49,354 bases of DNA from an uncultured Paracoccaceae bacterium (GTDB lineage Bacteria > Pseudomonadota > Alphaproteobacteria > Rhodobacterales > Rhodobacteraceae), in contig CANNFU010000016.1 in the NCBI GenBank assembly GCA_947503965.1, positions 1-49,354 of the forward strand, in the 5' to 3' direction. The translations under genes were made by a program, and so were the position numbers. The notes under the pieces were generated by a model. It did not search any database, was not told the origin of the DNA, and saw only the letters and a list, made by a program, of their open reading frames with translations. This document shows, in pieces, positions 7,116 to 16,326 of this stretch (its first letter is position 1; the number at the start of each line of letters is the position of its first letter).

Positions 7116-8310
7116 GGGATGGGAAGCACGTCCGCTCTCGGAATGCTTGGAAAAGGTAATCGACTATCGTGGCAAGGCTCCACCGAAAACTGAAACGGGC
7201 GTAAGGCTTATCACTGCACGAAACGTTCGTATGGGATACGTCTCCATGGAACACGCCGAATATATCGATGAGCATCAATATGCAGGATGGATGAACCGTG
7301 GCCTACCTACCGAGGGCGACATTATGTTCACTACGGAGGCCCCACTGGGTAATGTAGCCTTGTTTCCATTAACAGGCGTCTTCGCATTGGGTCAACGAAT
7401 CGTCACGCTGCGTGTAAATGAAACGTGTAAGTCGGGATTTCTTTTTCAATTCTTGTTGTCTGAACAAGGCCAAGGGCGGATTCATTCAAAATCAAGTGGT
7501 TCTACAGCACTCGGAATCAAGTCACGCGAACTAGTAAAAGTTGTAGTCCCGACACCCCCACTCCCCGAACAACAAAAGATCGCGGATATCCTCTCGACGT
7601 GGGATCAGGCCATTGAAAAGACAGAGGCCCTGCTGAGCAACGCCCGCACCCAAAAACGCGCCCTGATGCAGCAACTCCTCACAGGCAAACGCCGCTTCCC
7701 CGCGTATCAAGGCCAGCCATGGAAAGAGGTGCGGTTGGGGGATGTGGCCGCGTTTATCAAGGATGGAACCCACGGAACACACAAGCGGTATGACCAAGGT
7801 GTCAAAATGATTTCAGCGGTTAATATTCGCGCTGATCATACCATCGAACTTTCGTCAGCACCTCACGTTTCAGAAGCTGACTATCAGCAAATTCACAAGA
7901 AATACGAAATCGCGAAGGATGACATTCTGCTGACAGTGGTTGGCACGATTGGGCGAAGCGCAATCGTGAAGGGTGACCAAAGATTCACCGCGCAAAGAAG
8001 CGTAGCTATCATTCGTATGAAAGACGCATCCACAGCAGAATTTACCCACCAGTACTTTCAATCAAATCAGTTCCAAAACGACTTATTTCGCAGGGCGAAC
8101 ATCACTGCGCAGCCTGGTGTCTATCTAGGTGAAATCGCCAAAGTGATGGTGCCTGTTCTCAGTGAATCGGAGCAGCGTCGCATTAACGAAGCGTTGCACC
8201 TATGTGACTTAGAGATTGACGAAAACCAACATTCCATCACCAAGCTCCGCACCGAGAAGAAGGCCCTGATGCAGCAACTGCTCACGGGGAAACGGCGGGT
8301 GGTTGTATGA
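7105..8310 (+). CDS. hsdS: Type I R-M specificity subunit HsdS
   Basis: A 401-residue protein counted from ATG 7105, which has AGGAG seven bases upstream. A TTG at 7099 is the alternative. HsdS recognises a two-part DNA sequence and docks HsdM and HsdR. The layout is target-recognition domain 1 (about 1-160, opening VPEGWEARPLSECLEKV), a central helical spacer, domain 2 (about 210-350, opening WKEVRLGDVAAFIKDGTHGT) and a C-terminal spacer. Both spacers end with nearly the same segment, RTQKRALMQQLLTGKRR and RTEKKALMQQLLTGKRR, the internal symmetry typical of the family. Both domains look complete. The recognition site cannot be read from sequence. The stop overlaps the next gene by four bases. 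Confidence 0.94.
   Translation: MVPEGWEARPLSECLEKVIDYRGKAPPKTETGVRLITARNVRMGYVSMEHAEYIDEHQYAGWMNRGLPTEGDIMFTTEAPLGNVALFPLTGVFALGQRIVTLRVNETCKSGFLFQFLLSEQGQGRIHSKSSGSTALGIKSRELVKVVVPTPPLPEQQKIADILSTWDQAIEKTEALLSNARTQKRALMQQLLTGKRRFPAYQGQPWKEVRLGDVAAFIKDGTHGTHKRYDQGVKMISAVNIRADHTIELSSAPHVSEADYQQIHKKYEIAKDDILLTVVGTIGRSAIVKGDQRFTAQRSVAIIRMKDASTAEFTHQYFQSNQFQNDLFRRANITAQPGVYLGEIAKVMVPVLSESEQRRINEALHLCDLEIDENQHSITKLRTEKKALMQQLLTGKRRVVV
7660..7676 (+). repeat. HsdS spacer repeat, copy 1
   Basis: The 17 bases GCCCTGATGCAGCAACT recur exactly at 8263-8279, in the same orientation 603 bases later. They encode the conserved ALMQQL spacer segment. Exact repeats of this sort can support domain shuffling between specificity genes. 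Confidence 0.85.
8263..8279 (+). repeat. HsdS spacer repeat, copy 2
   Basis: Exact direct copy of 7660-7676, at the end of the second target-recognition half of hsdS. Confidence 0.85.
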
Positions 8311-8924
8311 GTATGTTTCCCTTCACCCTTTGGCACGGCACCTCGGCTCACCTGTTGCCTACGATCAAAGAACATGGTCTCGGTGGGCGGAATGTGATGG
8401 AGGATTGGCGGGTCATAGATTTCCTCAAATGGGCCTGGGAAATTGTTGGCGATGCTTATGACAACCACTATGACGACCTAGATTTATTTGTAATCAAATC
8501 GGCTATTGGCGGCACAGCCACGCACATGAACTTTGAATATGGCGACGTGTATGTCGCTGGCGGCTTTCACAAGGCAGCTGATTACTCACTTAACTCTCCA
8601 GAACTTATGTCCTTTGTAAAAGCGATCATGGAGGCCGCTGATCGCATACAGGAAAGTTCCTTGCGAAACGGGTTATCGAATTATCCCGAAATCGCAGAGT
8701 TCCTCAGCCTTGCCCCCAAGCCAGTGGTTCTCAAGCTGCCGCCTATGCCGATGTCTGCGATTGCGAGTGAGAAAGGCGGAGAGGTTCAATTCCCATCGGA
8801 TCCAACTAACGGCGCAGCCAAAGCCTTTTATTCACAAATGGCGTACCGAGTGACATCCGTCGTTCCGTTTGATGGAATCGAAGTGTTTGATACGAGTGAC
8901 CATAAGCGTTCATTCTCACTTTAA
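8307..8924 (+). CDS. ADP-ribosyltransferase-like protein inside the hsd operon
   Basis: A 205-residue protein, not a standard R-M subunit. It opens with FTLWHGTSAHLLPTIKEHGL (residues 6-25). This matches the first strand-helix of ADP-ribosyltransferase folds (PARP, DarT, Tpt1/KptA: a hydrophobic residue, H-G-T or H-x-T, then an Ile-Leu helix ending in GL). Residues 78-93 (YGDVYVAGGFHKAADY) fit the next landmark, G-x-Y-V followed by an A-A-x-Y helix. The end, RVTSVVPFDGIEVF, resembles the closing strands of DarT-like proteins, with a possible acidic catalytic residue. These proteins transfer ADP-ribose from NAD to protein, DNA or RNA. The gene overlaps hsdS by ATGA and precedes hsdR by 51 bases, so it is co-expressed with the restriction system. 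A toxin or abortive-infection accessory is inferred. No antitoxin-like macrodomain is visible. The fold call is by eye and tentative. Confidence 0.5.
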   Translation: MSMFPFTLWHGTSAHLLPTIKEHGLGGRNVMEDWRVIDFLKWAWEIVGDAYDNHYDDLDLFVIKSAIGGTATHMNFEYGDVYVAGGFHKAADYSLNSPELMSFVKAIMEAADRIQESSLRNGLSNYPEIAEFLSLAPKPVVLKLPPMPMSAIASEKGGEVQFPSDPTNGAAKAFYSQMAYRVTSVVPFDGIEVFDTSDHKRSFSL

Positions 8925-8975
8925 TCTGTCTTACGCATACGCAACCGCCGCCCTGATGACTTAGAGACTCAACTC

Positions 8976-11900
8976 ATGACCAGCCCGCACACCCCCGACA
9001 CCCGCGAAGAGGCCGCATCGAAGCTGCCTGCTTTGCATGTCCTCATGGTCATGGGGTGGGCTTACCTGCCACCTGCTGAAGCCTTGGCCATGCGTGGGTC
9101 GGAACGGTCGGTGCTGTTGGACCCTCTGTTGCGAGAGTGGTTGTCCGCGCATCGGTTCGACTACAAAGGCCAGCAACATCCGCTGTCCGAGAGCGGGATC
9201 AATCAGGTCATCAAAGCGATCACCGCGACCAAGTTGAACGAAGGGCTGATCGCGGCCAACGAAGCAATCTACAAGCAGTTGACCCTTGGCATCACGGTTG
9301 ATGTGTTCGTGGGCGGCGACAAGACATCGGTTACGGTCCCGCTGGTTGATTGGGCCAACGTTGATGCGAACCTGTTCCACGTCACGGAAGAACTAAGCGT
9401 TACCTGCCCCATTGGAACGGGGAAGAAGCGTCCTGACATCGTGTGTTACGTGAACGGGTTACCGCTGGTGGTGATCGAGGCCAAGCGGCCAACATCATCA
9501 ACCTCAGCGAAGTCTATGGTTGCTGAAGGGATCAGCCAGCACAATCGCAACCAGAAGAACGACGGTATTCAAAACCTATATGAATATTCCCAGTTGCTGC
9601 TGTCGATCTCTGGTTCCGATGCAAGCTATGGCACCACAGCGACCGAAAAGAAGTTCTGGGCCACATGGAAAGAGGCAGAGTTCACCGAAGCCCAGATGCA
9701 GGATGTGAAGTCCACACCACTGTCAGAGGCTCAGAAGGCGCTGCTATTCGCCGACAAGCCACGGTGGGCCAAGGATGACTTTGATCGCCTTCACAGCGGC
9801 CCTGTGCTGCTCACTGAACAAGATCGTATGATCATCAGCCTCCTACGACCCGACAGGTTGCTCGACTTCACCAGGCGGTTTATTTTCTTCGATCGCGGCA
9901 CCAAGAAGATCGCGGCCCGTTACCAGCAGTTCGGTGGGGTCAAAGCGATCCTGTCCCAAGTAGCCAAGCAGAAGCCAGATGGTAGCCGCGAAGGCGGTGT
10001 GATCTGGCACACAACAGGGTCGGGTAAGTCTAACTTGATGGTGTTGCTAACCAAGGCGTTGCTTCTGGACCCAGAGCTTGCCAGCAGCCGTGTCATCATC
10101 GTTACTGACCGTGTGGACCTTGAGAAGCAGTTGGCTGCGACCTTCCTTACTAGTGGGGCCTTTGGTTCTGTTGTCGCCACCAAGAAGGACGGTGAAAAGG
10201 CCAAGGTGCAGTCTGGCCGTGATCTGGCAAAGCGGATCGGATCAGGGGATGAGCGGATCATCTTCACCCTGCTGCAAAAGTTCAACTCTGCGACCAAGCT
10301 GCCAGAGTGCAAGAACACATCGGACAAGCTGATCGTATTGGTCGATGAGGGTCACCGCAGTCAGGGTGGTGAGAACCACGAACGGATGCGACAAGCGTTG
10401 CCGAACGCGGCGTTCATTGCCTTCACGGGAACCCCGCTGCTGAAAGAGGACAAGACACGCAACAAGTTCGGGCCAATCCTTCACGCCTATACAATGCGGG
10501 ATGCGGTGGAAGACGGGGCGGTCACCCCGTTGGTTTATGAAGAACGAAAGCCCATCGTCGATATCAACGAACGTGCCGTGGATGCGTGGTTTGACCAGCG
10601 CACCATGGGGCTGTCCGATCAGCAGTTGTCTGACTTGAAGCAGAAGTATGCCACCCGTGGGCAGGTCTATAAGGCCGAAGCCCGCATCGAAATGATCGCT
10701 TGGGACATTGCCGCACACTTCCGTCAGAATTTCATTGAACGTAGTCCTGGCTTGAAGGCCCAGTTGGCGACGGACAGTAAGCTATCTGCGATCAGGTATA
10801 AGAAGGCACTGGATGCGACGGGCATGGTCACAAGCGCGGTCGTCATCTCGGCACCAGATACCCGTGAAGGCCATGATGATACCGATGAGGCCAAGACGCC
10901 CGAAGTGCAGACATGGTGGAACCACACTGTCGGAAACGATCCTGATGGGTATGAGAACGAAGTCATCGAGGGGTTTGCCACCGATGGTGCGCCCGACATC
11001 CTAATCGTCGTGGACAAGCTGCTGACGGGGTTTGATGAACCACGTAATGCTGTCCTCTACATCGACAAACACCTGAAGAGCCACAATCTCCTGCAAGCCA
11101 TCGCAAGGGTGAACCGACTGCATGAGGCTAAACAGTTCGGCTATCTGATCGACTACCGTGGTATCTTGGCCGAACTCGACACGTCGATTCAGGACTACCA
11201 AGACCTCGCCGCCCAGACGCAGAACGGCTATGAGGTCGATGATTTGATCGGCACGTTCTCCAACGTCTCAACCGAATACAAACGCCTGCCCAGCTTGCAT
11301 GACGCGCTATGGGCAGTCTTCAAGTCGGTGAAAAACAAGAACGACAAAGAGCAGTTCCGCCAGGTTCTTGTGCCACGTGTGACCGACGATGAAACAGGTC
11401 ACAGCTATGATCAAACGCAGAAGGTGCGTGAGGATTTCTATGCCGCCCTGACGGATTTTGGCATGTGCCTGAAGCTGGCCCTGTCATCCCGCACTTTCTT
11501 TGAGGACGGTGCGTTCGATGAGAAGACCATACAGCGTTACAAGCGTGATCTGCGGTTTTTTACCGAACTGCGTGTGCAGGCCAAACGGGATGCAGGGGAG
11601 ACGGTGAATTTCTCTGATTACGAAGACCAGATAAGACGGATGGTGGACAAGCAGGTCATTGGCCAAGAGATCATTGACCCTGAAGGGTTCATTCGTGTCG
11701 ATACCTTGGGGCAGGACACCGACCCAGACGACTGGTCTGACGAGAAGACGCGCACAGAGGCCGATGTCATCAAGACCCGTCTACGTAAGACCATCGAGCA
11801 AGACCTGATTGATGATCCCTACGCACAACGGGTGTTCTCTGAACTGCTCAAGGAAGCGATCCAAGCCGCTGAGGCCATGTTCGATCATCCTGGCAAGCAA

Positions 11901-12254
11901 TACACGATGTTCAAGGACCTTGAGGAGCAGGTCGTAGAACGCAACACACCTGGCGTTCCTGATCGATTCACTGACCAGCCACGTGCCAAAGCCTACTATG
12001 GCTTGCTGCTGGATCATATGCATGGAACGAACCCGACCGAAGACAAGCTGGTTGAGGAAGCATTGCACATCGAAAGCGTGGTAATCGATGCCGTGCAATC
12101 TCACTCTATCAGTCCTGGCAATCTGGAAGCTGCGATCAAGAAGGCTCTGCTGGTGCGATACTTCACGCTTCTGGGTGGCACAGATGCAGCCTACGCCCTG
12201 ATCGATCAGGTGCTGACCGTGGTCCGTGCAGGCTCAGCGAAAGACGCACAGTGA
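8976..12254 (+). CDS. hsdR: Type I R-M restriction subunit HsdR
   Basis: A 1092-residue protein, normal length. HsdR cuts unmodified DNA after ATP-driven translocation. The N-terminal nuclease has the PD-(D/E)xK pattern RPDIVCYVNGLPLVVIEAK, with Asp154, Glu168 and Lys170. The motor domain has Walker A HTTGSGKS (about 345-352), the DEGH box at 457-460, and TGTP near 484-487. Later helicase motifs include DKLLTGFDEP and QAIARVNR. A long C-terminal helical region would bind the methylase core. The frame is uninterrupted and all key residues are present, so the system is probably active. No strong ribosome site lies before ATG 8976. The end overlaps the protease gene by four bases (GTGA). Confidence 0.95.
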   Translation: MTSPHTPDTREEAASKLPALHVLMVMGWAYLPPAEALAMRGSERSVLLDPLLREWLSAHRFDYKGQQHPLSESGINQVIKAITATKLNEGLIAANEAIYKQLTLGITVDVFVGGDKTSVTVPLVDWANVDANLFHVTEELSVTCPIGTGKKRPDIVCYVNGLPLVVIEAKRPTSSTSAKSMVAEGISQHNRNQKNDGIQNLYEYSQLLLSISGSDASYGTTATEKKFWATWKEAEFTEAQMQDVKSTPLSEAQKALLFADKPRWAKDDFDRLHSGPVLLTEQDRMIISLLRPDRLLDFTRRFIFFDRGTKKIAARYQQFGGVKAILSQVAKQKPDGSREGGVIWHTTGSGKSNLMVLLTKALLLDPELASSRVIIVTDRVDLEKQLAATFLTSGAFGSVVATKKDGEKAKVQSGRDLAKRIGSGDERIIFTLLQKFNSATKLPECKNTSDKLIVLVDEGHRSQGGENHERMRQALPNAAFIAFTGTPLLKEDKTRNKFGPILHAYTMRDAVEDGAVTPLVYEERKPIVDINERAVDAWFDQRTMGLSDQQLSDLKQKYATRGQVYKAEARIEMIAWDIAAHFRQNFIERSPGLKAQLATDSKLSAIRYKKALDATGMVTSAVVISAPDTREGHDDTDEAKTPEVQTWWNHTVGNDPDGYENEVIEGFATDGAPDILIVVDKLLTGFDEPRNAVLYIDKHLKSHNLLQAIARVNRLHEAKQFGYLIDYRGILAELDTSIQDYQDLAAQTQNGYEVDDLIGTFSNVSTEYKRLPSLHDALWAVFKSVKNKNDKEQFRQVLVPRVTDDETGHSYDQTQKVREDFYAALTDFGMCLKLALSSRTFFEDGAFDEKTIQRYKRDLRFFTELRVQAKRDAGETVNFSDYEDQIRRMVDKQVIGQEIIDPEGFIRVDTLGQDTDPDDWSDEKTRTEADVIKTRLRKTIEQDLIDDPYAQRVFSELLKEAIQAAEAMFDHPGKQYTMFKDLEEQVVERNTPGVPDRFTDQPRAKAYYGLLLDHMHGTNPTEDKLVEEALHIESVVIDAVQSHSISPGNLEAAIKKALLVRYFTLLGGTDAAYALIDQVLTVVRAGSAKDAQ

Positions 12255-12979
12255 CCCAGTTCGTCCTATCATACGGAGATGAACGCATCCCCTATCAGGT
12301 GGCCTATGAAGCCACCCGAACATCCCGTGTGGCCATCCACGTGAACCCAGATGGTTCCGTGTCGGTCGATGCACCTGTGGGGTTCAACAATGACAGCATC
12401 AAACGTGCCGTGCAGAAACGCGCCAAGTGGGTGGTGAACCATGTCACCGAAGCCAACCAACGTTATGCTCATGTCAGACCCAAAGACTACGTGTCGGGTG
12501 AGCAAGTCCTCTATCTGGGGCGGCGATACATGCTGAAGGTCATCCCCGTCACTGGCAAGCCTGCTGCGACCCGCCTGATGGGCAATCGGCTTGAGATTCA
12601 GACAGCCACGGGAACACCTGACGATATCAGGGGCCGTATCCGTGCATGGCACCGTGTCAAAGGGCGTGATTATCTTGCCCGCCGCATCGACAGCCTGGCG
12701 AAAGCATTACCATGGGTGTCAGCACCACCGCCGTTTCGCCTGCTGGAGATGTCACGCCAGTGGGGAAGCTGCTCACCCGCAGGTGAGATCATCCTGAACC
12801 CGCACCTGATTAAAGCCCCCCGTGCCTGCATCGACTATGTGCTTATCCATGAACTTGCCCACCTCAAACACCACGACCACGGAACAGACTTCTGGAGGTT
12901 GATCGATGCCCACGCAGGTGACTGGCGAAAGGCCAAGCATCACTTGGATGGCTTGGTCGAGGTGCTACTTACGGACTGA
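12251..12979 (+). CDS. YgjP-type zinc metallopeptidase (M48-like) of the hsd operon
   Basis: A 242-residue protein starting at GTG 12251 within the end of hsdR. The N-terminal half is a beta-rich domain. WGSCSPAGEIILNPHLIKAP is followed by the zinc motif HELAH (200-204) and a third His in HHDHG near 210. This arrangement is that of YgjP/DUF45 metallopeptidases, and genes of that family are often found beside type I R-M systems. In E. coli, HsdR is degraded to relieve restriction by another protease (ClpXP). A comparable role in controlling HsdR here is only a hypothesis. The catalytic residues are intact. It is the last gene of the operon. Confidence 0.85.
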   Translation: MTQFVLSYGDERIPYQVAYEATRTSRVAIHVNPDGSVSVDAPVGFNNDSIKRAVQKRAKWVVNHVTEANQRYAHVRPKDYVSGEQVLYLGRRYMLKVIPVTGKPAATRLMGNRLEIQTATGTPDDIRGRIRAWHRVKGRDYLARRIDSLAKALPWVSAPPPFRLLEMSRQWGSCSPAGEIILNPHLIKAPRACIDYVLIHELAHLKHHDHGTDFWRLIDAHAGDWRKAKHHLDGLVEVLLTD

Positions 12980-13422
12980 TGTTCGGTTGTGGGGTTGCTC
13001 AGCTATACGAGGTAGTGCCTTGGAATTGTCCCCACTTTGCGTTTTTGGTAGCAATTTCAATAGGGTTTCATTACTTCCCCAGTCTGTCACCCTATTACGA
13101 AGAGAGGTGAGTGGGTTCCGAGTGTGCCTTTGGAATGATTGCCAGTGAATAATACTGATGCACGTACATACACACCTTGCAAAATATCGTTTCTTTTCAA
13201 CAGCATTTACGACCCTGCCGGGGTCACCAAAACCACCTGAAATCTCCTGCAAAACCTGTACTGATTTCGCTTTTGCCATATGCTTGATCGTCATCTGCGG
13301 TATCGTCGCAATTTTTTTATCGGTCATCGCGGCGGGGCCTTTACGTCGTTCATTGCAGCCTTAGTTACACGAACGGTTGGGTTTGCATTCTGATTTTTAT
13401 GCGAAGACTTTGAGAATGACCG
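12980..13422. other. Intergenic stretch after the R-M operon, possible gene remnant
   Basis: This 443-base gap separates the restriction operon from the M16 genes. A minus-strand frame (12965-13327, 120 codons) has a plausible start, MTDKKIATIPQMTIKHMAKA, then SVQVLQEISGGFGDPG, but its second half looks random. A second minus-strand frame ends ATGAACGACGTAAAGG... and overlaps that start as ATGA. These may be remnants of former genes at the border. No tRNA, integrase or clear attachment site was seen. Confidence 0.3.
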
Positions 13423-14817
13423 ATGGCGATGCAGAGGACATCAAAGCAGTCTTTCGATATGAATAAAGCTAAAGTGCTGCTTTACTTGGGATTTTCTAAA
13501 GTCACCTCTCTTGGGGGCAGAGGTAAGATTATTGCATCAACCGGCCTTGCCCTAGGGGCTATATTCATACTCTTCTTAAGCGGCCTTCTTTATAAGACAG
13601 ACATCCTGAAAGATCATCGAGATCAGGTTTTTGCTTACGTTCCAGACGCACGTATTCATGTCAAAGTGGTCTTAAACAGTAATGAAGCCGATCCCGCGCT
13701 AATCCACTATGTCGAACACCTCGCCTGGCTGAACGCCATTGGTGGCGACCGGGACGCTGACCGTCACTCAAACGCTTGGACGAACGGTTATGCTGTTGGC
13801 TACTGGCTGTCCGGGCAGCCAGAAGATTTGACCAATCTATTGTCCCAACTCAAAGGTGTCTTCGCTCCACTTGACTTACCGGAAGACTTTGCCTTTGAAG
13901 AGCGTGATATTGTTCTGCGCGAATACGATTTTCGTATTGCTGGCAACCCTGTTGCACAAGCTGCTGAAGCGATGAACGGTTTCCTGTACGCTGGCAACCC
14001 GATTGCCGCTTCCGTGATCGGAACACCCGATCAGATCGCGGCCTTCACCTACGATCAGGCGAAAGCCCTGCATGCAGAAACGCACCGCCCAACGAATGCT
14101 GTTCTGGTGATTACTGGTGACATCACAGAACGGCAACTGCGCCGCGCCATGTCAGAAGCGGAGTGGCCAGCGGGTGTACCGGCTGCAGATGTATTGAACC
14201 CGCCAGCGTTCGATCTGTCAGCTACAGATTTGGAACGCTTTGAAGTTGTAAATGCCGATGCCGCCCCTCGCCTCATCTGGCGAAAGGTGGTTGCCTTGCC
14301 AGAGCCGGCGCAATTCGATCTGCTTGAAGCGCAAACAGCACTTCTCGCCGATATTCTGACGACAAATCTGCCCGGGGGCATCGCTGGTCCTCTCAGGTTC
14401 GACGCCGGCATCGCACGTGCGTTCAATGTCAGCATCTGGCCCATCGACGAAGACAACATCGAAATCGAATTCTTCGCGACGCCGGACAGCGGCGTTCAAC
14501 TCGCTGAACTGGAACGCGCTTTTGACGATACGCTGGCCGCGATCGGCGCTTCTGGCATACCCGAGGAAACATATACACGTGTCCTTGGTCGCTTTGACGG
14601 CTTTTGGCCAGACTGGGCGGACAAGGATGAAACCGCTGCTTGGATGGCAGATTACGTCACCAGTCGCGTGTCGATATTACGCCAGCCGCTGTCAGAGCGC
14701 GCCCTGAAGCGCCTCGATCGCGAACTCTCTCTTCACACGACAAACGCGCTGCTGCGCCAACTGACAGGCGAGGGTCGAACGGCAATCGCCTATATAGGCT
14801 CGGAGGAAAGCTTCTGA
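13423..14817 (+). CDS. M16 family zinc peptidase, membrane-anchored subunit
   Basis: A 464-residue protein. Residues about 35-57 form one hydrophobic helix, so the peptidase domain is held in the inner membrane facing the periplasm. The inverted zinc motif HYVEH is at 95-99, and the downstream glutamates are in EERDIVLREYDF (Glu160 and Glu167), as in M16 peptidases (pitrilysin and mitochondrial-processing-peptidase family). These enzymes clamp and cleave peptides between two related halves. Here the second half is supplied by the next gene, whose ATG overlaps this stop by one base. ATG 13423 is used; ATG 13459 is an alternative. The substrate is unknown. Confidence 0.85.
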   Translation: MAMQRTSKQSFDMNKAKVLLYLGFSKVTSLGGRGKIIASTGLALGAIFILFLSGLLYKTDILKDHRDQVFAYVPDARIHVKVVLNSNEADPALIHYVEHLAWLNAIGGDRDADRHSNAWTNGYAVGYWLSGQPEDLTNLLSQLKGVFAPLDLPEDFAFEERDIVLREYDFRIAGNPVAQAAEAMNGFLYAGNPIAASVIGTPDQIAAFTYDQAKALHAETHRPTNAVLVITGDITERQLRRAMSEAEWPAGVPAADVLNPPAFDLSATDLERFEVVNADAAPRLIWRKVVALPEPAQFDLLEAQTALLADILTTNLPGGIAGPLRFDAGIARAFNVSIWPIDEDNIEIEFFATPDSGVQLAELERAFDDTLAAIGASGIPEETYTRVLGRFDGFWPDWADKDETAAWMADYVTSRVSILRQPLSERALKRLDRELSLHTTNALLRQLTGEGRTAIAYIGSEESF

Positions 14818-16181
14818 TGAAACGTAGTGTTGTTCTTGTTTTCACTTTGCTGGCCCTTGCCGCCTGTAAAGACGATACCCCGACCGCAACCAGCGAAACG
14901 AGCGAAAGCGGTATTTCGTTCACGCTCATCACATTGCCGGATCATGAAGATGTGTCGATACACGTGGCCTGGCCAACTGACTGGGCCTACCGCGCAGAAA
15001 CCAACAAGGCTGCGCCTCTTGTAGGAACGGAACTTCTGCTTGCGGGTGGCGCAGAGGGTTTTCCGGCCGGCGAGGTTGTTGAACGCTTTGCCGATCTGAA
15101 TTCCGAAGGCAGCATGTACGCATCCGCCAATGATCATATCATCGGAGAGTTGACGTTCGAGCGCGGCAATCTTGATGAAACCATTGAAATCGCCAATGCG
15201 CATTTGCGTGCGCCGACTTTGGATGAAACCTGGCTCGCCCGCATCACAGATGGATTGGCGCAAAACATGGCCGAGGCGCAGGCGCAGCCAGCGCATGCCG
15301 GTTTCGACGCGGTCAGATGGGCCGTCTTTGGTGAGGCACCGTTGCGAAACGCGCTTTCTCTGGATGACCCACAAACGTTCGAAGCGTTGACGCGACAGGA
15401 CATCGCCGTCTGGCACCAAGAAACCTTTACCCGCAACCCGGAAGCCATTGTCGTTGCGGGCGATATCAATGCTGATGCGGCGGCGGCAGCTATTGATACC
15501 CTGCTTGACGGTTTGCCGGATACAAGGGTCTCGCCGACTTGGGAAACCCCGATTGACTTCTCACCAAAGCGGATTCTGCTTCATCAGCCCGGTGCAGAAG
15601 TGACAAATCTCGCGTTTCTTGCACTGCTGCCGCCCACGCAGGAAGGGGGCGAATTCGAAGACCTTATTCTGGCTCATGCATTAGGAGGCGATGATCAAAG
15701 TGCCCTGTTTGAAGCCGTCCGGACAAACCTGCGCGCGAGCTATGCATTTGGTGCTGGCATGTCGAATTACACACGCGCGCATCGGCTGTTGTTCATGACG
15801 GGCGAAGTTGAGGATGAGAAACTGGCAGAGGCTGAAACGGTTGTTCTGGATGCCTATCGCGCCTTCCGAAGCGGCGCGTTAAGTGGCGAACTTGAAGATC
15901 GCAAAGCACCGTTAGAGGCGAACTTATCTGACCTTGCTGAGTTTGTCGTGGATCAGGCGCGGTCCGAACTGCAAAGTGCGCTTGACGGGTTGCCGGTGGG
16001 GCGGTCCCTGCAGCTGACCGATGAACTCGCCGCAGTGACTGACAGCTCTATCATGGCGCGTCTGGAAAACGATTTCCCGCAGCCTGAGGATTTCATCGTC
16101 ATCGCTGTATCCCCTGATGCCGACGCTTTGCCGGGGGCGTGTGTCATTCAAGAGCCGCGTGAGGCAGCAAGCTGTCCATGA
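14817..16181 (+). CDS. M16 family non-catalytic partner, lipoprotein
   Basis: A 454-residue protein starting MKRSVVLVFTLLALAACKDD, with lipobox LAAC, so the mature protein starts at a lipid-modified cysteine. The body follows the M16 fold order: an opening strand, then APLVGTELLLAGG where active members have the HxxEH helix, later VVAGDINADAA, and a second domain. The zinc residues are absent, so it is the inactive half of a two-subunit M16 enzyme. An open frame continues upstream to 14640, but the lipoprotein signal and the TGATG overlap with the active-subunit gene fix the start at 14817. It is probably anchored in the membrane beside its partner. Confidence 0.85.
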   Translation: MKRSVVLVFTLLALAACKDDTPTATSETSESGISFTLITLPDHEDVSIHVAWPTDWAYRAETNKAAPLVGTELLLAGGAEGFPAGEVVERFADLNSEGSMYASANDHIIGELTFERGNLDETIEIANAHLRAPTLDETWLARITDGLAQNMAEAQAQPAHAGFDAVRWAVFGEAPLRNALSLDDPQTFEALTRQDIAVWHQETFTRNPEAIVVAGDINADAAAAAIDTLLDGLPDTRVSPTWETPIDFSPKRILLHQPGAEVTNLAFLALLPPTQEGGEFEDLILAHALGGDDQSALFEAVRTNLRASYAFGAGMSNYTRAHRLLFMTGEVEDEKLAEAETVVLDAYRAFRSGALSGELEDRKAPLEANLSDLAEFVVDQARSELQSALDGLPVGRSLQLTDELAAVTDSSIMARLENDFPQPEDFIVIAVSPDADALPGACVIQEPREAASCP

Positions 16182-16326
16182 ATGCGGCCATGCATCTTTC
16201 TGGTCATAACCGACCACCGCCGCCCGTTGGCGCCTGAGGTATCCCTGATGGAGGTCGACTTTTGAAACACAATCACTGAAGTGCAAAACTGCAAGTGGGT
16301 CATAAACCTCGGATAGTGTTTTGCTT

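Noticed and set aside
14640..14816. N-terminal extension of the M16 lipoprotein
   Set aside because: The lipoprotein signal at 14817 and the TGATG overlap fix the start; the extension overlaps the catalytic subunit gene.
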